The position numbers and the translations under genes were made by a program. A model generated the notes under the pieces. The model was given only the letters and a program-made list of their open reading frames with translations. It had not been told where the DNA came from and did no database searches. 64,000 bases of DNA, from positions 24,055,300 to 24,119,299 of the forward strand of contig NC_045142.1 of assembly GCF_008831285.2 (NCBI RefSeq). The letters run 5' to 3'. Position 1 is the stretch's first letter, and each line of letters begins with the position of its first letter. The stretch is from Nymphaea colorata. Taxonomy: Eukaryota > Streptophyta > Magnoliopsida > Nymphaeales > Nymphaeaceae. Below, one piece after another: positions 51,756 through 64,000 of the stretch.

Positions 51756-51943
51756 CTGTCGCTATGTGGTTAACCAACTTCTTAAATAGGAAAGAACCCC
51801 CCCAACAGCATAAAAGACTGGGTGGGTACCTGACCTTGGCTTGACTGCTGTCACTATGTGGTTAACCAGCTTTTTAAATAGGAAAGAAGCCCTCCAACAG
51901 CATGAAAAGACTGGGTGGGTACCTGAGCTTGGCTTGACTGCTG
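51756..51943. repeat. Tandem duplication (~93 bp) downstream of the kinase gene
   Basis: Copies 51756-51847 and 51848-51943 both carry CTATGTGGTTAACCA, AAATAGGAAAGAA, CCAACAGCAT and GACTGGGTGGGTACCTGA. Non-coding. Possibly in or just beyond the 3' UTR. Confidence 0.85.
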
Positions 51944-52740
51944 CAGCAGAACAAGTGTTTTGTTTCTTCAACCCACTCAGTTAGTCGAGGTATGTCTCTG
52001 TCAGCATAACCTAATTGGTTTCTGCCTGGCCTCATCTTTGATAAAAAACACAGAAAAGAAAAAGAAAAAGCTTTACAGATTAAGATTTTTGAATGTCATT
52101 ACATGAAGTGCAACTACTGTATTTGTAATCTCACACTCCAAAAAATTTAGCTTTTAAGTTGGGATATATTTCGCATTCGGCACCACTACTGGCATTGCTG
52201 TAGTGAAATACTTTCCTGCGCAGGTTTCCATATTTTATTCTGCAATGCATCTGTAAGATGGTGTAACAGATGCTCGAGATCATTTCATACATGGCCTATG
52301 AGGGTGTTTTCTTCTAGTACCTCAACCATGTGAAACCCCAGACGCACAAGTTTTTGTTGTTTGTAGTTCAAAGATGTACATTTGATTTAAGTGTTCTATT
52401 TTCTGACTGCCAACTCCTGGAATAAAGAAAGTGCAGAAGGTGAAAAGTTGCACTAAAATCATCCGTTTGTTGTAAACCAAATGCAGCCCCGAGATTTGCT
52501 TTTCTCGAGACGCCCGGACGTCTCTAGGAGTAAGAACCATATGCCCCTTCGGTCTCTTGTCCACCAATAGCAGTAAAGTAATGTGTAGGTGATGAGTTCT
52601 AATTGCTATTGGACCTCCCCCAAAGGATACTGGTTTCGTTTGCTAGATCATCTTTGGCCATTTAGAGATTGAAGCTTCTGCTCTTTCTTCTAATAGATTT
52701 GAAAGCTGAAGCATCATATTCTCTTTAACAAGAAAATACT
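51944..52740. other. Intergenic DNA between kinase and glycine-rich gene, nothing recognised
   Basis: No coding signal with family resemblance, no RNA gene and no inverted-repeat ends were seen. Confidence 0.4.
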
Positions 52741-52786
52741 CTCCCTCTCCCTCTCCCTCTCTCTGACACACACACACACACACATA

Positions 52787-52835
<49 letters not shown>
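52741..52835. repeat. Compound (CT)n(CA)n(GA)n microsatellite
   Basis: CTCTCC units run into a CA run and then into about 16 GA units, so the outer parts are inverted repeats of each other. Confidence 0.9.
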
Positions 52836-52842
<7 letters not shown>

Positions 52843-53130
52843 GAGAATTGAAAAAGAAGCAAACCGAACTGAAAATAAGCAAATCTATGCATAACAGGAC
52901 GCAATAATACGATACAAAAAGAAAGAAGAAAAGGGTAGAATTTGCAAAGGCTACTCAGGCTCTAATAGATGGTCTCCACGCAGTCTCTCTCTCTCTCTAG
53001 GTCTTCGTCTATATATGTACCAACAATTTCTAAGTAGCTGGACGTGCCTCGGCACTTATTTAAACAATAACAGTACCCTATGGACGATCAGAAACCATAT
53101 ATCCAGTATTACTGCACGCATTGAAGCAAA

Positions 53131-54129
53131 TCAGAGACCGCCGCCACCACCGGCTCCTCCTCCAAAACCGCCACCACCACCAGCTCCACCTCCGAAGCCA
53201 CCACCAGCTCCTCCTCCAAAGCCGCCACCAACTCCGCCTCCGAAGCCACCGCCACCACCAACTCCTCCTCCAAATCCAACACCCTTTCCAAATCCTCCTC
53301 CTATCCCTCCACCTGCACCACCTCCCACTCCTCCTCCAAACCCAGCACCGCCACCAGCACCACCTCCAAGGCCACCTCCAGCTCCGCCTCCAAGGCCACC
53401 TCCTAGACCACCTCCAGCTCCCCCTCCAAGGCCACCACCTACACCACCCCCATGACCACCTCCAATTCCACCACCTAGCCCACCGCCATGACCACCTCCA
53501 ATGCCACCACCAAGACCACCACCATGACCACCGCCGATCCCACCGCCCAGACCACCACCATGACCACCTCCTATACCACCACCAATGCCACCACCTAGGC
53601 CGCCACCATGACCACCACCAATGCCACCACCCAAACCGCCACCATGACCACCCCCAATCCCACCACCGAGGCCACCACCATGACCACCTCCGAACCCACC
53701 TCCTAGACCACCACCATGACCACCTCCGAACCCACCACCTAGCCCACCACCATGGCCACCTCCGAACCCACCTCCTAGCCCACCACCATGACCACCTCCG
53801 AACCCACCTCCTACCCCACCACCATGGCCTCCTCCGAACCCACCGCCGAGTCCACCTCCAGCTCCTCCTCCAAGGCCACCACCTAGACCACCACCATGAC
53901 CGCCTCCAAAGCCACCTCCCAAACCAGACCCTCCACCAAGCCCACCACCAGCACCTCCACCAAACCCACCACCACCACCTATTCCCGCACCAGCTCCTCC
54001 ACCAAACCCACCACCACCACCAAGACCACCTCCGCCGAAGAAGTTATCCTTCTCAAGAAGCCTCCCCTCAGCAATGGCAGCCAAAAAGACAAGACCCAGA
54101 AGCCCAACAGCCTTCAGAAACCTCCCCAT
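53131..54129 (-). CDS. Secreted glycine-rich protein with Gly/His repeats (GRP copy 1)
   Basis: A single exon of 332 aa. The ATG at 54129 opens MGRFLKAVGLLGLVFLAAIAEG, a typical signal peptide, followed by GRLLEKDNFFGGGG. The rest is almost wholly glycine in GGGX units. A central block repeats GGGHGGGLGGGIGGG/FGGG about 15 times, and the outer parts use GGGAGGG and GGGF. Family knowledge: such proteins are structural components of the cell wall or apoplast. The histidines might bind metals (inference). A TATA box stands 60 bp upstream. A tandem relative lies at 62249. The opposite strand gives long Pro-rich and His-rich frames that are mirror products of the glycine codons. Confidence 0.88.
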   Translation of the reverse strand: MGRFLKAVGLLGLVFLAAIAEGRLLEKDNFFGGGGLGGGGGFGGGAGAGIGGGGGFGGGAGGGLGGGSGLGGGFGGGHGGGLGGGLGGGAGGGLGGGFGGGHGGGVGGGFGGGHGGGLGGGFGGGHGGGLGGGFGGGHGGGLGGGFGGGHGGGLGGGIGGGHGGGLGGGIGGGHGGGLGGGIGGGIGGGHGGGLGGGIGGGHGGGLGGGIGGGHGGGLGGGIGGGHGGGVGGGLGGGAGGGLGGGLGGGAGGGLGGGAGGGAGFGGGVGGGAGGGIGGGFGKGVGFGGGVGGGGGFGGGVGGGFGGGAGGGFGGGAGGGGGFGGGAGGGGGL

Positions 54130-54188
54130 CTTTCTCCTACCCACAAGAGTACTTCGCTCGCAATGCCCACTTCCTCTTCCTTGACAAC

Positions 54189-54196
54189 TATTTATA
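54189..54196 (-). promoter_or_regulatory. TATA box of GRP copy 1
   Basis: TATAAATA on the minus strand, 60 bp before the ATG. The surrounding GTTGTATAAATAG is conserved at the same distance in the second glycine-rich gene. Confidence 0.75.
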
Positions 54197-54220
54197 CAAC
54201 TCCAAAGACATTCAAGCTAG

Positions 54221-54222
54221 AA

Positions 54223-54271
<49 letters not shown>
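54221..54271. repeat. (GA)n tract in GRP copy 1 promoter
   Basis: About 24 GA units, read as (CT)n on the gene strand, directly upstream of the TATA box. A shorter GA-rich run stands at the same place before the second glycine-rich gene. Confidence 0.9.
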
Positions 54272-54272
<1 letters not shown>

Positions 54273-54822
54273 AATGAGCGCATCTGTAGGGAGTCTGCCA
54301 GTTAGTCCTCGAGATGAATTTCTACGCGTCTCAAAAGAAGCAGAAACATGCTGCAACGGTGCACTTATTGCTAGGTAGTGGTAGACTTCCACCATCACCT
54401 ACGCTCTTAAATTCTTACTTTTCCAAACGATTTTTTTTTCTTTTTAGATTTTGGTTCTGCATGCATGCGTGCGTGTATATGTGTGTGTTTGTATATATAA
54501 GCAATAAGATTCCAAGACTGCATTCCTATACGTACACATTGAGTGCAATAAACTCTAGCTAGATTTCATATTTCCAAGCGTTTGATTCAATTCTTCGTGA
54601 TTCTGATCACATAAATCTGATCTTTATATCTGAGAAGGCGTACCAATTAAGTGAACATCGTGTCTCATGCATAGATCAGACTTTGGTACTAAATAAAGAT
54701 CGAACTAGTTATATTTAAGTTCTCACTATGCATTTTGAGTGAGCAATCCCACCGCCCAGACCCAGAAGGGAGCATATACTTGAATAGTGTCCTAAATAGT
54801 GTATATATATATCTATATATAT

Positions 54823-54962
54823 AAAGAGGAGGACAAAGAAACTGGTTGTCTAAATAGTTTATAATGAAGTCATCATTTTGATAACGATTTTTTAACTATT
54901 TGAATAGTGTCCTAAAAAAAAATACCGCAATAAACTATAGCCTTGTGTGATAAATATTTTGC

Positions 54963-55011
<49 letters not shown>

Positions 55012-55180
55012 GATTAATTATAAAGAGGAGGACAAAGAAACTGGTTGGAATCGTCTAAATAGTTTATAATGAAGTCATGATTTTGATAATGGTTTTTTAA
55101 CTATTTGAATAGTGTCCTAAAAAGATAGACTGCATTAAACTATAGCCTTGTGTGATAAATATTTTGCCTTTCTCACACAC
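54823..55180. repeat. Direct duplication of ~150 bp
   Basis: Copies at 54823-54967 and 55021-55174 both run from AAAGAGGAGGACAAAGAAAC through TTTGAATAGTGTCCTAAA to TGTGATAAATATTTTGCC, with few differences. Each is followed by a CACACA run. (CA)n(TA)n lies between them. Confidence 0.88.
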
Positions 55181-57640
55181 ACTTATATATCTATGTATGT
55201 ATATAGATTTAGGCCGAAGGCTTTGGCTTGTGTTGAAGAAAGAAATAAACTCAATTCTAATGTTGTTGTTGTTATTCTATCACTATTGATTAACTTCTTA
55301 TGTAGATGATACTTATCAAAAGGTGTATAAATACTACATAAATTGTGTGAAAATTAAGCTTTGTTTACATTTGTCATCAAGTCTAGAGTAGAAATGAGTG
55401 AAACCGGAAAAAGAGAAGGATTGTTGCTTAAGAACATAACTAGCTAGAAATAGTAGTTTACATCGAATCGAATTTAATCTGTATAAGTTCTCATGTCCTA
55501 CTATAACAAGCTAAGTAAAAAGAATCATGAACTTGATTGTGCTTTTGGGATGCCAACCCCAACAAATTCCAACAGTGGAGTTCAAGAACTTGGTCACCAA
55601 ACATGTTGAAAAACCACCCATCTTAATTTAGGTAGATCCTAAGTGCGCAAAACTCCTTGTTTGGATAGAATGAGCAAATTTTGCTAGTCCTTGTTGCATG
55701 CACGTCAGAATAACCAAGAAATCAAGAAATGACTATACATTTTTTTTTTACTGTAAGATGATTATATTATACATAATAAAATGTTGTAAATCATGCTTTA
55801 TTATTTTTTGACATTCTTAACTAAGAAGCACAACTTGTGTATATATGGGAGCATACATAATAAATTTTTAGGTTCTATTATATATCATAAAAGAAGTGCC
55901 GTATTCAAAATCACGAAAAACTTTGTTTGTATCGGCATATCAGCATACAAAAGGCTATGTAAACTATAAGATCAATTGCATAAATGTTTCTAGTATCATG
56001 TTCCAGCATGTCACTCATCTGAGCAGCTGGCAAAAACGACATCCGAATTGAAGGATGTGCCGTATGCCGACCCAAACTCCGAAGCAAACCAAAACCTTGG
56101 ATATATAAGGTTACGACCTTAGGGGTTTTGCTAAAGGCTCGGATCGAGTGCATGCCGGACCATGTCCGAGAGGTATGTGTTCCAGACTGCGATCCAGGGC
56201 CAGTTCAGGACAATACACACCAATACTGATAATGGGGTTGCAAATGGACTGGAACCGGTTTGAGGGTTCTCATTATTTGTTATTAATGAGCCGGATCCTA
56301 GTGGGACCTGACCGGATATCTATATATTTAGCGGTTTCAGATCCAGATTGCAAAACCCTGATTGGTAACACAAGCTAGAAGAGACGTCTCTTCTTATCAA
56401 GAGGCATCCGATTTGGATTGAATTGGATCCTGGATAAGGATTCACTGGTCAAGGCATGGATCCATAAAGATTTAAATCTTTCTCATGCCTATCAGTACTG
56501 CTGCTTGAATGCAATTGGGTACATTACTGCACATAATTATTGCCATGTGTAAAGATTAAAGCCTATAGATACAAAAATTAAATGCTTTTCAGTTCCAGTT
56601 GTCAAATATTATGCGAAAAGTATTCCATATCTACTTAAGCATGTGAGCTTATATAAGCTGGTAGGTGCAGGACTCCTACTTGCTAGAACTGTGTAAGGAC
56701 TCATATTGATCATTGATCTTTTTAAGATAAATGATTGTAAGAAAAATAAGGAGAAAAATTTGTTAATTTTTTGCTAGAAGATTAAAATATCTTATCTCCT
56801 TTTTATCTTTATTTTTCTCTCAATTGTCAATAATAAAAAAAAAATCAACAGCCATGATGACTACTTAGGTTTAGCTCATAAGGGTTTTGGTACCTACCAC
56901 TTTCACTAGAGAGAGAGAGAGAGAATTATAACATCTATTAATCTTAATAACTTAATTAATTTAATTTTTGAGTTTAATGCTCCCAATCACACACACACAC
57001 ACACACACACATGCATATATAAAGGGAGTGAGATAGATAATAAATTCTCTTGATCTTAATAACTTCTTTTTTAGTTTATTTCTCTTTTTATTGAATACAC
57101 GGTATTAAACATTTAATGAGAAAAAAAGACTTAAAAAGTGAAGATGGTCCCAAGCAGTGGTATAAAAGTTAGAAGATAAATAGAGTCAGCCAAGGAATCG
57201 ATTTGGTTGTGAGTTGAAAAAAAAAAACATTATTGCACTTTTTATTTTGAAACAACAACTGAACAAATATGTGCATTAATTAAGAATTATAAGAAATCCC
57301 TTAAATCATTTCAAAATAAAAAATGAAACACAAGCCGTGCACACAAGATATATACTAAAAAAAAGAGGTAAGAGTTGAGGTATTTTGAAACATTATTTTA
57401 AAAAATTTCTTTTTTATTTTATTTATTTTTTTCATATTTTTTTATTATTACAAAAAGTTCTCTTTTTTTATTAACCAAAGATATTTTACTCATACTAGTG
57501 CAAAAAAAAAATTTGTGCACCAGCATGTGCATATAACCAGCACTGGGTAATGTGGGGTTCTGTCCTGCTCACCCAAGTCAAGATTTTATATATTTCTCTG
57601 TATACCTATACATATAGTTGGAGGGTGGGGGGTTGTGGGG
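55181..57640. other. AT-rich intergenic DNA, nothing recognised
   Basis: Only short microsatellites (for example CA at 56991-57010) and poly-A/T runs. Open frames up to 80 codons show no family resemblance. Confidence 0.4.

Positions 57641-57732
<92 letters not shown>
57641..57732. repeat. Compound (TA)n(GA)n microsatellite
   Basis: About 29 TA units followed by about 17 GA units. Confidence 0.95.
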
Positions 57733-57734
<2 letters not shown>

Positions 57735-59275
57735 CTATGGAGTTGTTTTTAATGGAAGAGATATGAATGTCCTTTAATTTCATAAAAAAAGCAATAACTT
57801 TCACCATCAAGGAAAATGAAAGACTCGATGAGTCATGCCAAATTATGAGTCATAAACAGGAAGCTGCATTTAATGAGTATGTGTATCTGCATGATGTGCA
57901 TGACAGATAATAAATTGTGCATAGTTTCCAACTTTCTACAATTCAAAGATCATTAAATATGATACAGCGAACGCACATGCATCTCTTCAAGGCCGAAGAC
58001 ATGCACATAAAATGCTTTTTAATATTTTTCAATTTATTAAATGATGAACAGGTCACAAACATTGGCAGCTTTTTCTTTTTTAAATTTTTTTCTTCCAAAG
58101 ATATTGAGATTTAATTTATTAAGAGATCTTCAAAGGCTGATACGATTGCAAGTAAAGGTATATCTTCAACAATACTTTATATACATTTTATTTTGATCGT
58201 GAGTTGAATACCAATGTTAAAAATCGACAGCTCGAAACAGCTGGAATATCAAACTAAACGATAAAATCAAGATATTGGATTTAGGTGCATGGATTCATAC
58301 ACTACTGTTTAATTTAGTTATTTTTTCCCTATACAGATTAATGTGAATTGGCTGACACAAAACAAGTTACAGAAAAGAATGAAGTCTCTATAGTTGCATC
58401 ATTTAATTTAGTACTTTTTTTTTATGATTTTCTTAGTATTTGGCAGTACATCTTTTTACTTTTATTCTTTCTCAGTTGATTTAGGTTAATTCATAAATCA
58501 TTTCAATGGGTCTTTTGTTTACATTTATCCCATGCTATTCCTTAGTTAATAATTTTTGAATTTTATTAAAAAAACATTATGTATTTTCAATCCTGCTTCA
58601 GTTTGACATCTGATTTAGTAAAAACCACTATCACAAATGTCGTTTTTATAAAACAATGAGGTTTTTCTCAAGTATAATATGAAAACTTTGTTTTTCTCAG
58701 GAAAATATTCTCGACACATTTTAAAAAAAGTTAAAAAAAAAACTAAACATAAACATGAAAAAAAAACCTAGTAACTAAAAAATGTAAAGAAAAGTGACAA
58801 AAAATGAATAAAAAGAATTTTCTTGCATTTTTTTTCATTTTGACAATTCCCCCCTCTTTTTCAGCTGTCTTGTTTTCAATTTCAGTTTTGCGTTTTTTTT
58901 TTGAATAAAACGCGTTTTCTAAAACACTGGGAAACAGTAAAAAGAAAAGAAAAAATTAATGCAAAATTTATTTTCCAGCACCGCCTGAATTCAACTTTTC
59001 CTTCGCAATATTTTTAACACCAACATACTTCCAAGCACTTGGAAAACAAAAGGACAAAAAAAAAAAAAAAAGCAACAATCTGAAATTCCTGACAACAAAT
59101 TTGTGGCCATGAACTAATTTGTGCTTTCATTCCCTATGTAGCCACGGGGAGCTGGCATGCATACTTGCAGCCAATAATGGTGAAGTTAAAGAACTTCATT
59201 TTTTTTCTTCCCTTGAACATGGTCGTGACAAGCAGTTCAAAGGCTGCCACAGCCACTGGTTTTGGACCTTTAACT
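57733..59275. other. AT-rich intergenic DNA, nothing recognised
   Basis: Dense poly-A/T, especially 58.4-58.9 kb. No gene, RNA or element ends were seen. Confidence 0.4.
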
Positions 59276-59513
59276 AAGAAGGTGCAAGGAAAGACAACAA
59301 TGGCAGTGCTTCAACAGGAAAAGAGCAGGATTCTTTATTCTTTATGTGAATGAATCAGGAAAGAAGTTAGTAGAGCCCTTTTATAGTTCACTGCTAGTAA
59401 GAAGGTGCAAGGAAAGACGACAATGGCAGGGCTTGAACTGGAAAAGAGCAGGATTCTTCACCTGAATGAATCAGAAAAGAAGTTAGTAGAGCCCTTGTAT
59501 AGTTCACTGCTAG
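59276..59513. repeat. Tandem duplication of ~120 bp
   Basis: Copies 59276-59398 and 59399-59513 share AAGAAGGTGCAAGGAAAGAC, GAAAAGAGCAGGATTCTT and AGTTAGTAGAGCCCTT. Not convincingly coding. Confidence 0.88.
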
Positions 59514-60009
59514 TTTCTATCAACTGTATCTATATATCGACTAGTTAGTTGAACAACCTCTCCTTCAGCTCTAGATCAGTGGTAGACAACTGAAAAATGA
59601 AGCAGTACTGAGTCATTTTCTTTCCATATTTGAGGGAGAAAATTCATGAGTTCCACACGGGGTTGTAGAACCTGATAAGCTTTTAGGTGTTTGGTTTTGA
59701 CTCGAAGAAACTGCACCCAGGATGAGAGACTTAGCTGAGTTTAATGGCGCAAGACTCCTAGAATAGCATGTACCCTTGCTTTCATGACATGAGCCTATGC
59801 TGCTTTGGCTTGCGCAGAAAAGGTGGTCGCGAGATTTTGAACTTTTGACCAGCATGAGAAGAATAGTATGTGAGAGGCAAAGTGGTGCTTTAATTTTATA
59901 GTATATCGTTCAATTCGAGTGACATGCATGCCATCATTTGGAGTATTTGAAGAGTAACAAACTAAAGAGACATCATGTATGTGTCATTAAGGCCTACCAG
60001 TTATGTTAT

Positions 60010-60200
60010 ACAGATAGGCAGGGGTGGAACCAAGGGGGTGCTGGCACGGGCCTTGGCCCCCCGTTAAATTTTTTTTTTTTTAAATTTACATATAAAGTTT
60101 TAAAATCTTCATTATATGAAAAGTTTGAAAAATGATATTTTGGCTCCTGTTAAAATTTTGAAATTATAATTAGATCCTCATGAAAACTAATAGTGACATT
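60010..60200 (+). repeat. GGGGTGGAACCAAGGGGG-started dispersed repeat
   Basis: A GC-rich head (GGTGGAACCAAGGGGGTGC ... GGCCCCCCG) followed by an AT-rich body with AAATTTACATATAA and TCCTGTTAAAATTTTGAAA. It matches the arrangement at 15860-16052 in reverse and the AT-rich part at 36490-36690. Confidence 0.5.
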
Positions 60201-60636
60201 AGAAGACACAATTAGCTCTAGTTTGGATGAAAAGAGAGACGTTTGATAAATTTGAACTAGTGCAAAATTAAGACTGAATTGGCTAATTCGAATCAAATGG
60301 GTTGCAAGTCAATTGAATTATTTGCCCAATGAAGGGATGCCATGTGTCGTGCTCTATCTTATTTTTGATAAATTTTTAGATGTTTTTAAATTTTTTATTT
60401 TTGGCATCAATTTTGTTCCATTCAACTGATCCATCACAACATGAATCCTTTATTTGTTTATTTTATTATATTTTATCTAACAACATATAAACATTAACAA
60501 TAACAAATATATAACTCGAATTAGTTTCAATTTACAAAATAAAATGTTAAGTGATAAAAACATCAGTTAATAGAAACGCCGTCACGAGTTGGAGAAGCGC
60601 GTTTCTCCAGATAGTAACTAATAACTAAGTGTGGTT

Positions 60637-60669
60637 GTCTCTTCCGAGACATCCGATAAAATTAGAACT
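60637..60669 (+). pseudogene. U6 snRNA 5'-end fragment
   Basis: GTCTCTTCCGAGACATCCGA then TAAAATTAGAAC matches the first about 33 nt of plant U6, including an intact 5' stem-loop. Similarity ends there. It lies between two GGAGAA..GTTTCTCC-like inverted words (about 60580-60608 and 60701-60722). Confidence 0.65.
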
Positions 60670-61327
60670 AGTGTGCGAAACGCTACGGCAACTGCTTCCC
60701 TTTATGGAGAAACGAGTTTCCCGAGTTAAGGACGCGCGCTTCCCCATCTCAAGGAATATGTTTCCCATGCAACTCTTCAGCTTCTCTTCAGGCTTTCATT
60801 CTTCTCCACTTGTTTTAAAAGCATGTATAATCTATTATAATCTTTGCACGTTCACTTCTTCGATTTAATCAGGAATGACTAATAATTAGGATATATATGG
60901 ATTAGAAAAGTTCATTAATTGCTTAATTTTGAATCTTTTCATTTATCACTTGCTAGTTCCTGATTCGGTGAATGGTCAGCAAATTATTGTTAATTTTCAT
61001 GAGAGATTTCTTATATGATATAATTGGTCGATTTAATGCTTTAATACATTAAAAATAATGCCAAGTCTCGTAAAAGAGAAACTTTGTTTTTTTTAGTTTG
61101 TTCACACGCAGACAATTATGAAACAATATATCACAATTGAAAATTCTGGAATATTAATATCATTTTGTTCAGAAATCTAATATTGCTGACGGCACATTCA
61201 AAGTGAAGCATTCACTAATCATGGTAGAGGAAAACAAAAAACTAATTTATTTAGGTACTCAACTTTAGTTTTTTATCTCAGAATATTTATGTAATTTTTG
61301 GGAACCAAAGGTTAAATCTTACAGATC

Positions 61328-61328
<1 letters not shown>

Positions 61329-61409
<81 letters not shown>
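61329..61409. repeat. (TA)n microsatellite
   Basis: About 40 uninterrupted TA units. Confidence 0.95.
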
Positions 61410-61411
<2 letters not shown>

Positions 61412-61685
61412 AAATAAATTGCCAGTGCATTTACTTCATACTTAAAAGGACTAGGAACTAAGAACCATATAATCAATCTCAGTTACCAGGTAAACTAGAA
61501 CTTGTGGTATTTAACATAAAATTAAACGATAAACGCCCAATTAAGTTCAAGTAAGTGACTCTTAGATTTAACAGAAGAAGCAAAAGCAAGATCATGGACA
61601 AGAGGATATCCTATTAGGTCACCAACTCAGAACCAAGTTCCTTTTTTTGTTTATTAAGTATGATTACATTGGTGAACATTCAATA

Positions 61686-62066
<381 letters not shown>

Positions 62067-62248
62067 GAATACAATATAGCGGACAAACTGTCAAACAGAA
62101 TGATAATAAAAGGGGGACGAATCGATTTCGTTCAAGCACAGCCATGGAGGGTTAATTAGAAGGTACTACATCAACTCTTTACTAGGGAGGGGACAATAGC
62201 ACTTATTTAAAGGATCTGAATGATTATGTATGATTGTAAGCCCTGATT

Positions 62249-63076
62249 TCAGAAACCACCACCGCCACCAGCTCCTCCGCCAAAGCCACCACCAACGCCA
62301 CCTCCAGCACCACCTCCAAAACCACCACCAGCACCACCTCCTCCTCCTAAGCCACCACCAGCACCGCCTCCAGCACCACCTCCTCCTCCGAAGCCACCAC
62401 CTGCACCACTTCCAGCTCCAAACCCAACCCCCTTTCCAGCTCCAAAGCCTCCTCCTAGTCCTCCACCAGCACCACCTCCAAGACCGCCACCAGCGCCACC
62501 ACCTAAACCTCCTCCAGCACCACCTCCCAAACCGCCACCAGCACCACCTCCAAGACCACCACCAGCGCCACCACCTAAACCTCCGCCAGCGCCACCTCCC
62601 AGACCGCCACCAGCACCACCACCTAAACCGCCGCCAGCACCACCACCTAAACCACCACCACCTCCAAGACCGCCTCCAGCGCCACCACCTAAACCTCCAC
62701 CAGCACCACCTCCCAGACCGCCACCAGCACCACCACCTAAACCACCTCCAGCACCACCTCCAACACCGCCACCAGCACCACCACCTCCAGCACCACCTCC
62801 AACACCGCCACCAGCACCACCACCTAAACCGCCACCAGCACCACCTCCAAGGCCGCCACCTGCACCACCACCACCTCCAAGACCACCACCAGCGCCACCA
62901 CCTAAACCACCGCCAGCACGACCACCAAGACCGCCACCTGCACCACCACCTAAACCGCCGCCAGCACCAAGACCACCACCACCGAGGAAGTTATCCTTCT
63001 CAAGGAACCTTCCCTCGGCAATGGCTGCCAAGAACACAACACCCAGAAGCCCCAAACCCTTAAAAACTCTCCCCAT
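62249..63076 (-). CDS. Secreted glycine-rich protein (GRP copy 2)
   Basis: A single exon of 275 aa. It starts MGRVFKGLGLLGVVFLAAIAEG, a signal peptide nearly identical to that of the gene at 53131-54129, followed by GRFLEKDNFLGGGGLGAGGG. The body is built from GGGAGGGLGGG units. The Gly-His block of copy 1 is absent, and near the C-terminus both proteins have a GFG-KGVGFG-like interruption. Probably a cell-wall or apoplastic structural protein (family knowledge). The TATA box is 64 bp upstream. The shared leader, C-terminal landmark and promoter make the two genes tandem duplicates with diverged repeat cores. Confidence 0.87.
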   Translation of the reverse strand: MGRVFKGLGLLGVVFLAAIAEGRFLEKDNFLGGGGLGAGGGLGGGAGGGLGGRAGGGLGGGAGGGLGGGGGAGGGLGGGAGGGLGGGAGGGVGGGAGGGGAGGGVGGGAGGGLGGGAGGGLGGGAGGGLGGGAGGGLGGGGGLGGGAGGGLGGGAGGGLGGGAGGGLGGGAGGGLGGGAGGGLGGGAGGGLGGGAGGGLGGGAGGGLGGGFGAGKGVGFGAGSGAGGGFGGGGGAGGGAGGGLGGGGGAGGGFGGGAGGGVGGGFGGGAGGGGGF

Positions 63077-63139
63077 CTTTTCTCCACTCGCAGAAGCACT
63101 TCACTTACTCGCAGTGCACACCTCCTCTTCCTCCATAGC

Positions 63140-63147
63140 TATTTATA
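63140..63147 (-). promoter_or_regulatory. TATA box of GRP copy 2
   Basis: TATAAATA on the minus strand in the same GTTGTATAAATAG context as in GRP copy 1. Confidence 0.75.
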
Positions 63148-64000
63148 CAACCTCAAAAGCCACTCAGAAGAGAGAGAGGGAGGAGATCTCCACAGAGTGA
63201 GAGGGGTAATAAATGAATGCAGTTGGGGAAGGGAGTATGCCAGGGAGTTTACGCGGTTCGAAGAGGCAGAGAAAGAGAAAGAGCACTAATTGAATTTCGG
63301 CGTAGCCTTGCACTCCCATCGCCGTCAACAACCTTCTTAAATTCCATACGCTCGTTTTTCAAACAATGGCCATCGTCAGACAGTGTGCTTCAATCTTTCT
63401 GCACGACTGCATGTTGCAGAAAAAGATGCACATTTCGGGAGCACCGTCTTCTCGAGTCAGCGAATCATATCTCGAATCTTCTCTTTTTCTTTTCTCATTA
63501 AAAACAACTACGGAATTCTAGGATCTACTCGCAGAAGAGCGAAACTTCCTTCATGCTCTCTCTCTTTATCTCTCTACAACCATCGTTCTACGGGTCCCCC
63601 TTTTTTATAACAGACCTCACTCATATATATATATATATATATATTCTACTATTTGAGCTAATAATCTTGTTCAATCTAAAAGCTAGTCCCACGTAAATTC
63701 TTGCAGCTGACATGAACAAAAACTTTGGTGGCAACAAGGGAAACAGATAAAAGAAAGGTGCATGCAATATTCTTTCAAAGATTTTGCCTTAGAAATGGAG
63801 AATAGATTGAGATGGGGGATATGCACCAAAAAAGAAAAAGTTGGGATATTTGCTAGATTTTTTAAAAGAAATGTTTTTTTTAGACATTTAAATTTTTTAC
63901 TATATTTTGTAGGTCTTATAGTGGGCTCTCCTTTTCACTGACCAGAGATATCTTCGTCATTAAATGCTTTAGTTCATAACCAGCTTCAGAATAAATTGTC
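63148..64000. other. Upstream region of GRP copy 2, no further gene
   Basis: GA-rich runs at 63166-63205 and a short (TA)n at 63622-63645. The remainder is AT-rich. Open frames here show no family resemblance. Confidence 0.4.

Noticed and set aside
53015-54305. Plus-strand proline-rich (PPPAPPPKPPP) and His/Leu-rich frames, also at 62230-63063
   Set aside because: They are antisense readings of the glycine-rich genes. Only the minus frames have signal peptides, TATA boxes and a conserved paralogue.
59613-59855. 80-codon minus frame
   Set aside because: No recognisable domain, no promoter or partner exons, and it lies beside a local tandem duplication.

Overview
This is a plant (angiosperm) nuclear window. 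The evidence is multi-exon genes with GT-AG introns, a plant phytochrome, a plant-type Raf-like kinase, a plastid-type ferroportin, glycine-rich cell-wall proteins, and AT-rich intergenic DNA full of (TA)n/(GA)n microsatellites and small non-autonomous transposons. The first phytochrome exon is strikingly GC-rich compared with its surroundings. This 5' GC gradient is often seen in monocots and some early-diverging lineages, but the species cannot be fixed from the sequence.

Layout. 267-6462 (minus): a 13-exon ferroportin of the IREG3/MAR1 type, 604 aa, with a plastid-transit-like N-terminus. 6463-24400: about 18 kb with no supported protein gene. It is built from CTCGA-rich repeats, at least two terminal-inverted-repeat elements with intact 9-10 bp target duplications, a U6 snRNA retrocopy flanked by a perfect 15 bp duplication, a second U6 fragment, tandem palindromes and long TA tracts. 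24520-33852 (plus): a four-exon phytochrome of the PHYB type, 1134 aa, with a 5 kb third intron. 37773-51015 (plus): a 13-exon PAS-domain Raf-like MAPKKK, 758 aa, whose seventh intron holds an unusual array of palindromic repeats. 53131-54129 and 62249-63076 (both minus): two secreted glycine-rich proteins that share signal peptide, N-terminal domain and promoter architecture, so they are a tandem duplicate pair. The DNA between and around them is AT-rich with several local duplications.

I reconstructed the exon structures from splice signals and reading phase. All three multi-exon genes close to an exact multiple of three, with every junction in phase. The genes do not form an operon-like unit. 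The only functional link suggested by position is that two PAS-containing signalling proteins (phytochrome and PAS-Raf kinase) lie head-to-tail about 3.9 kb apart. No CRISPR, prokaryotic, viral or organellar insert was recognised, and no autonomous transposon coding region was found.
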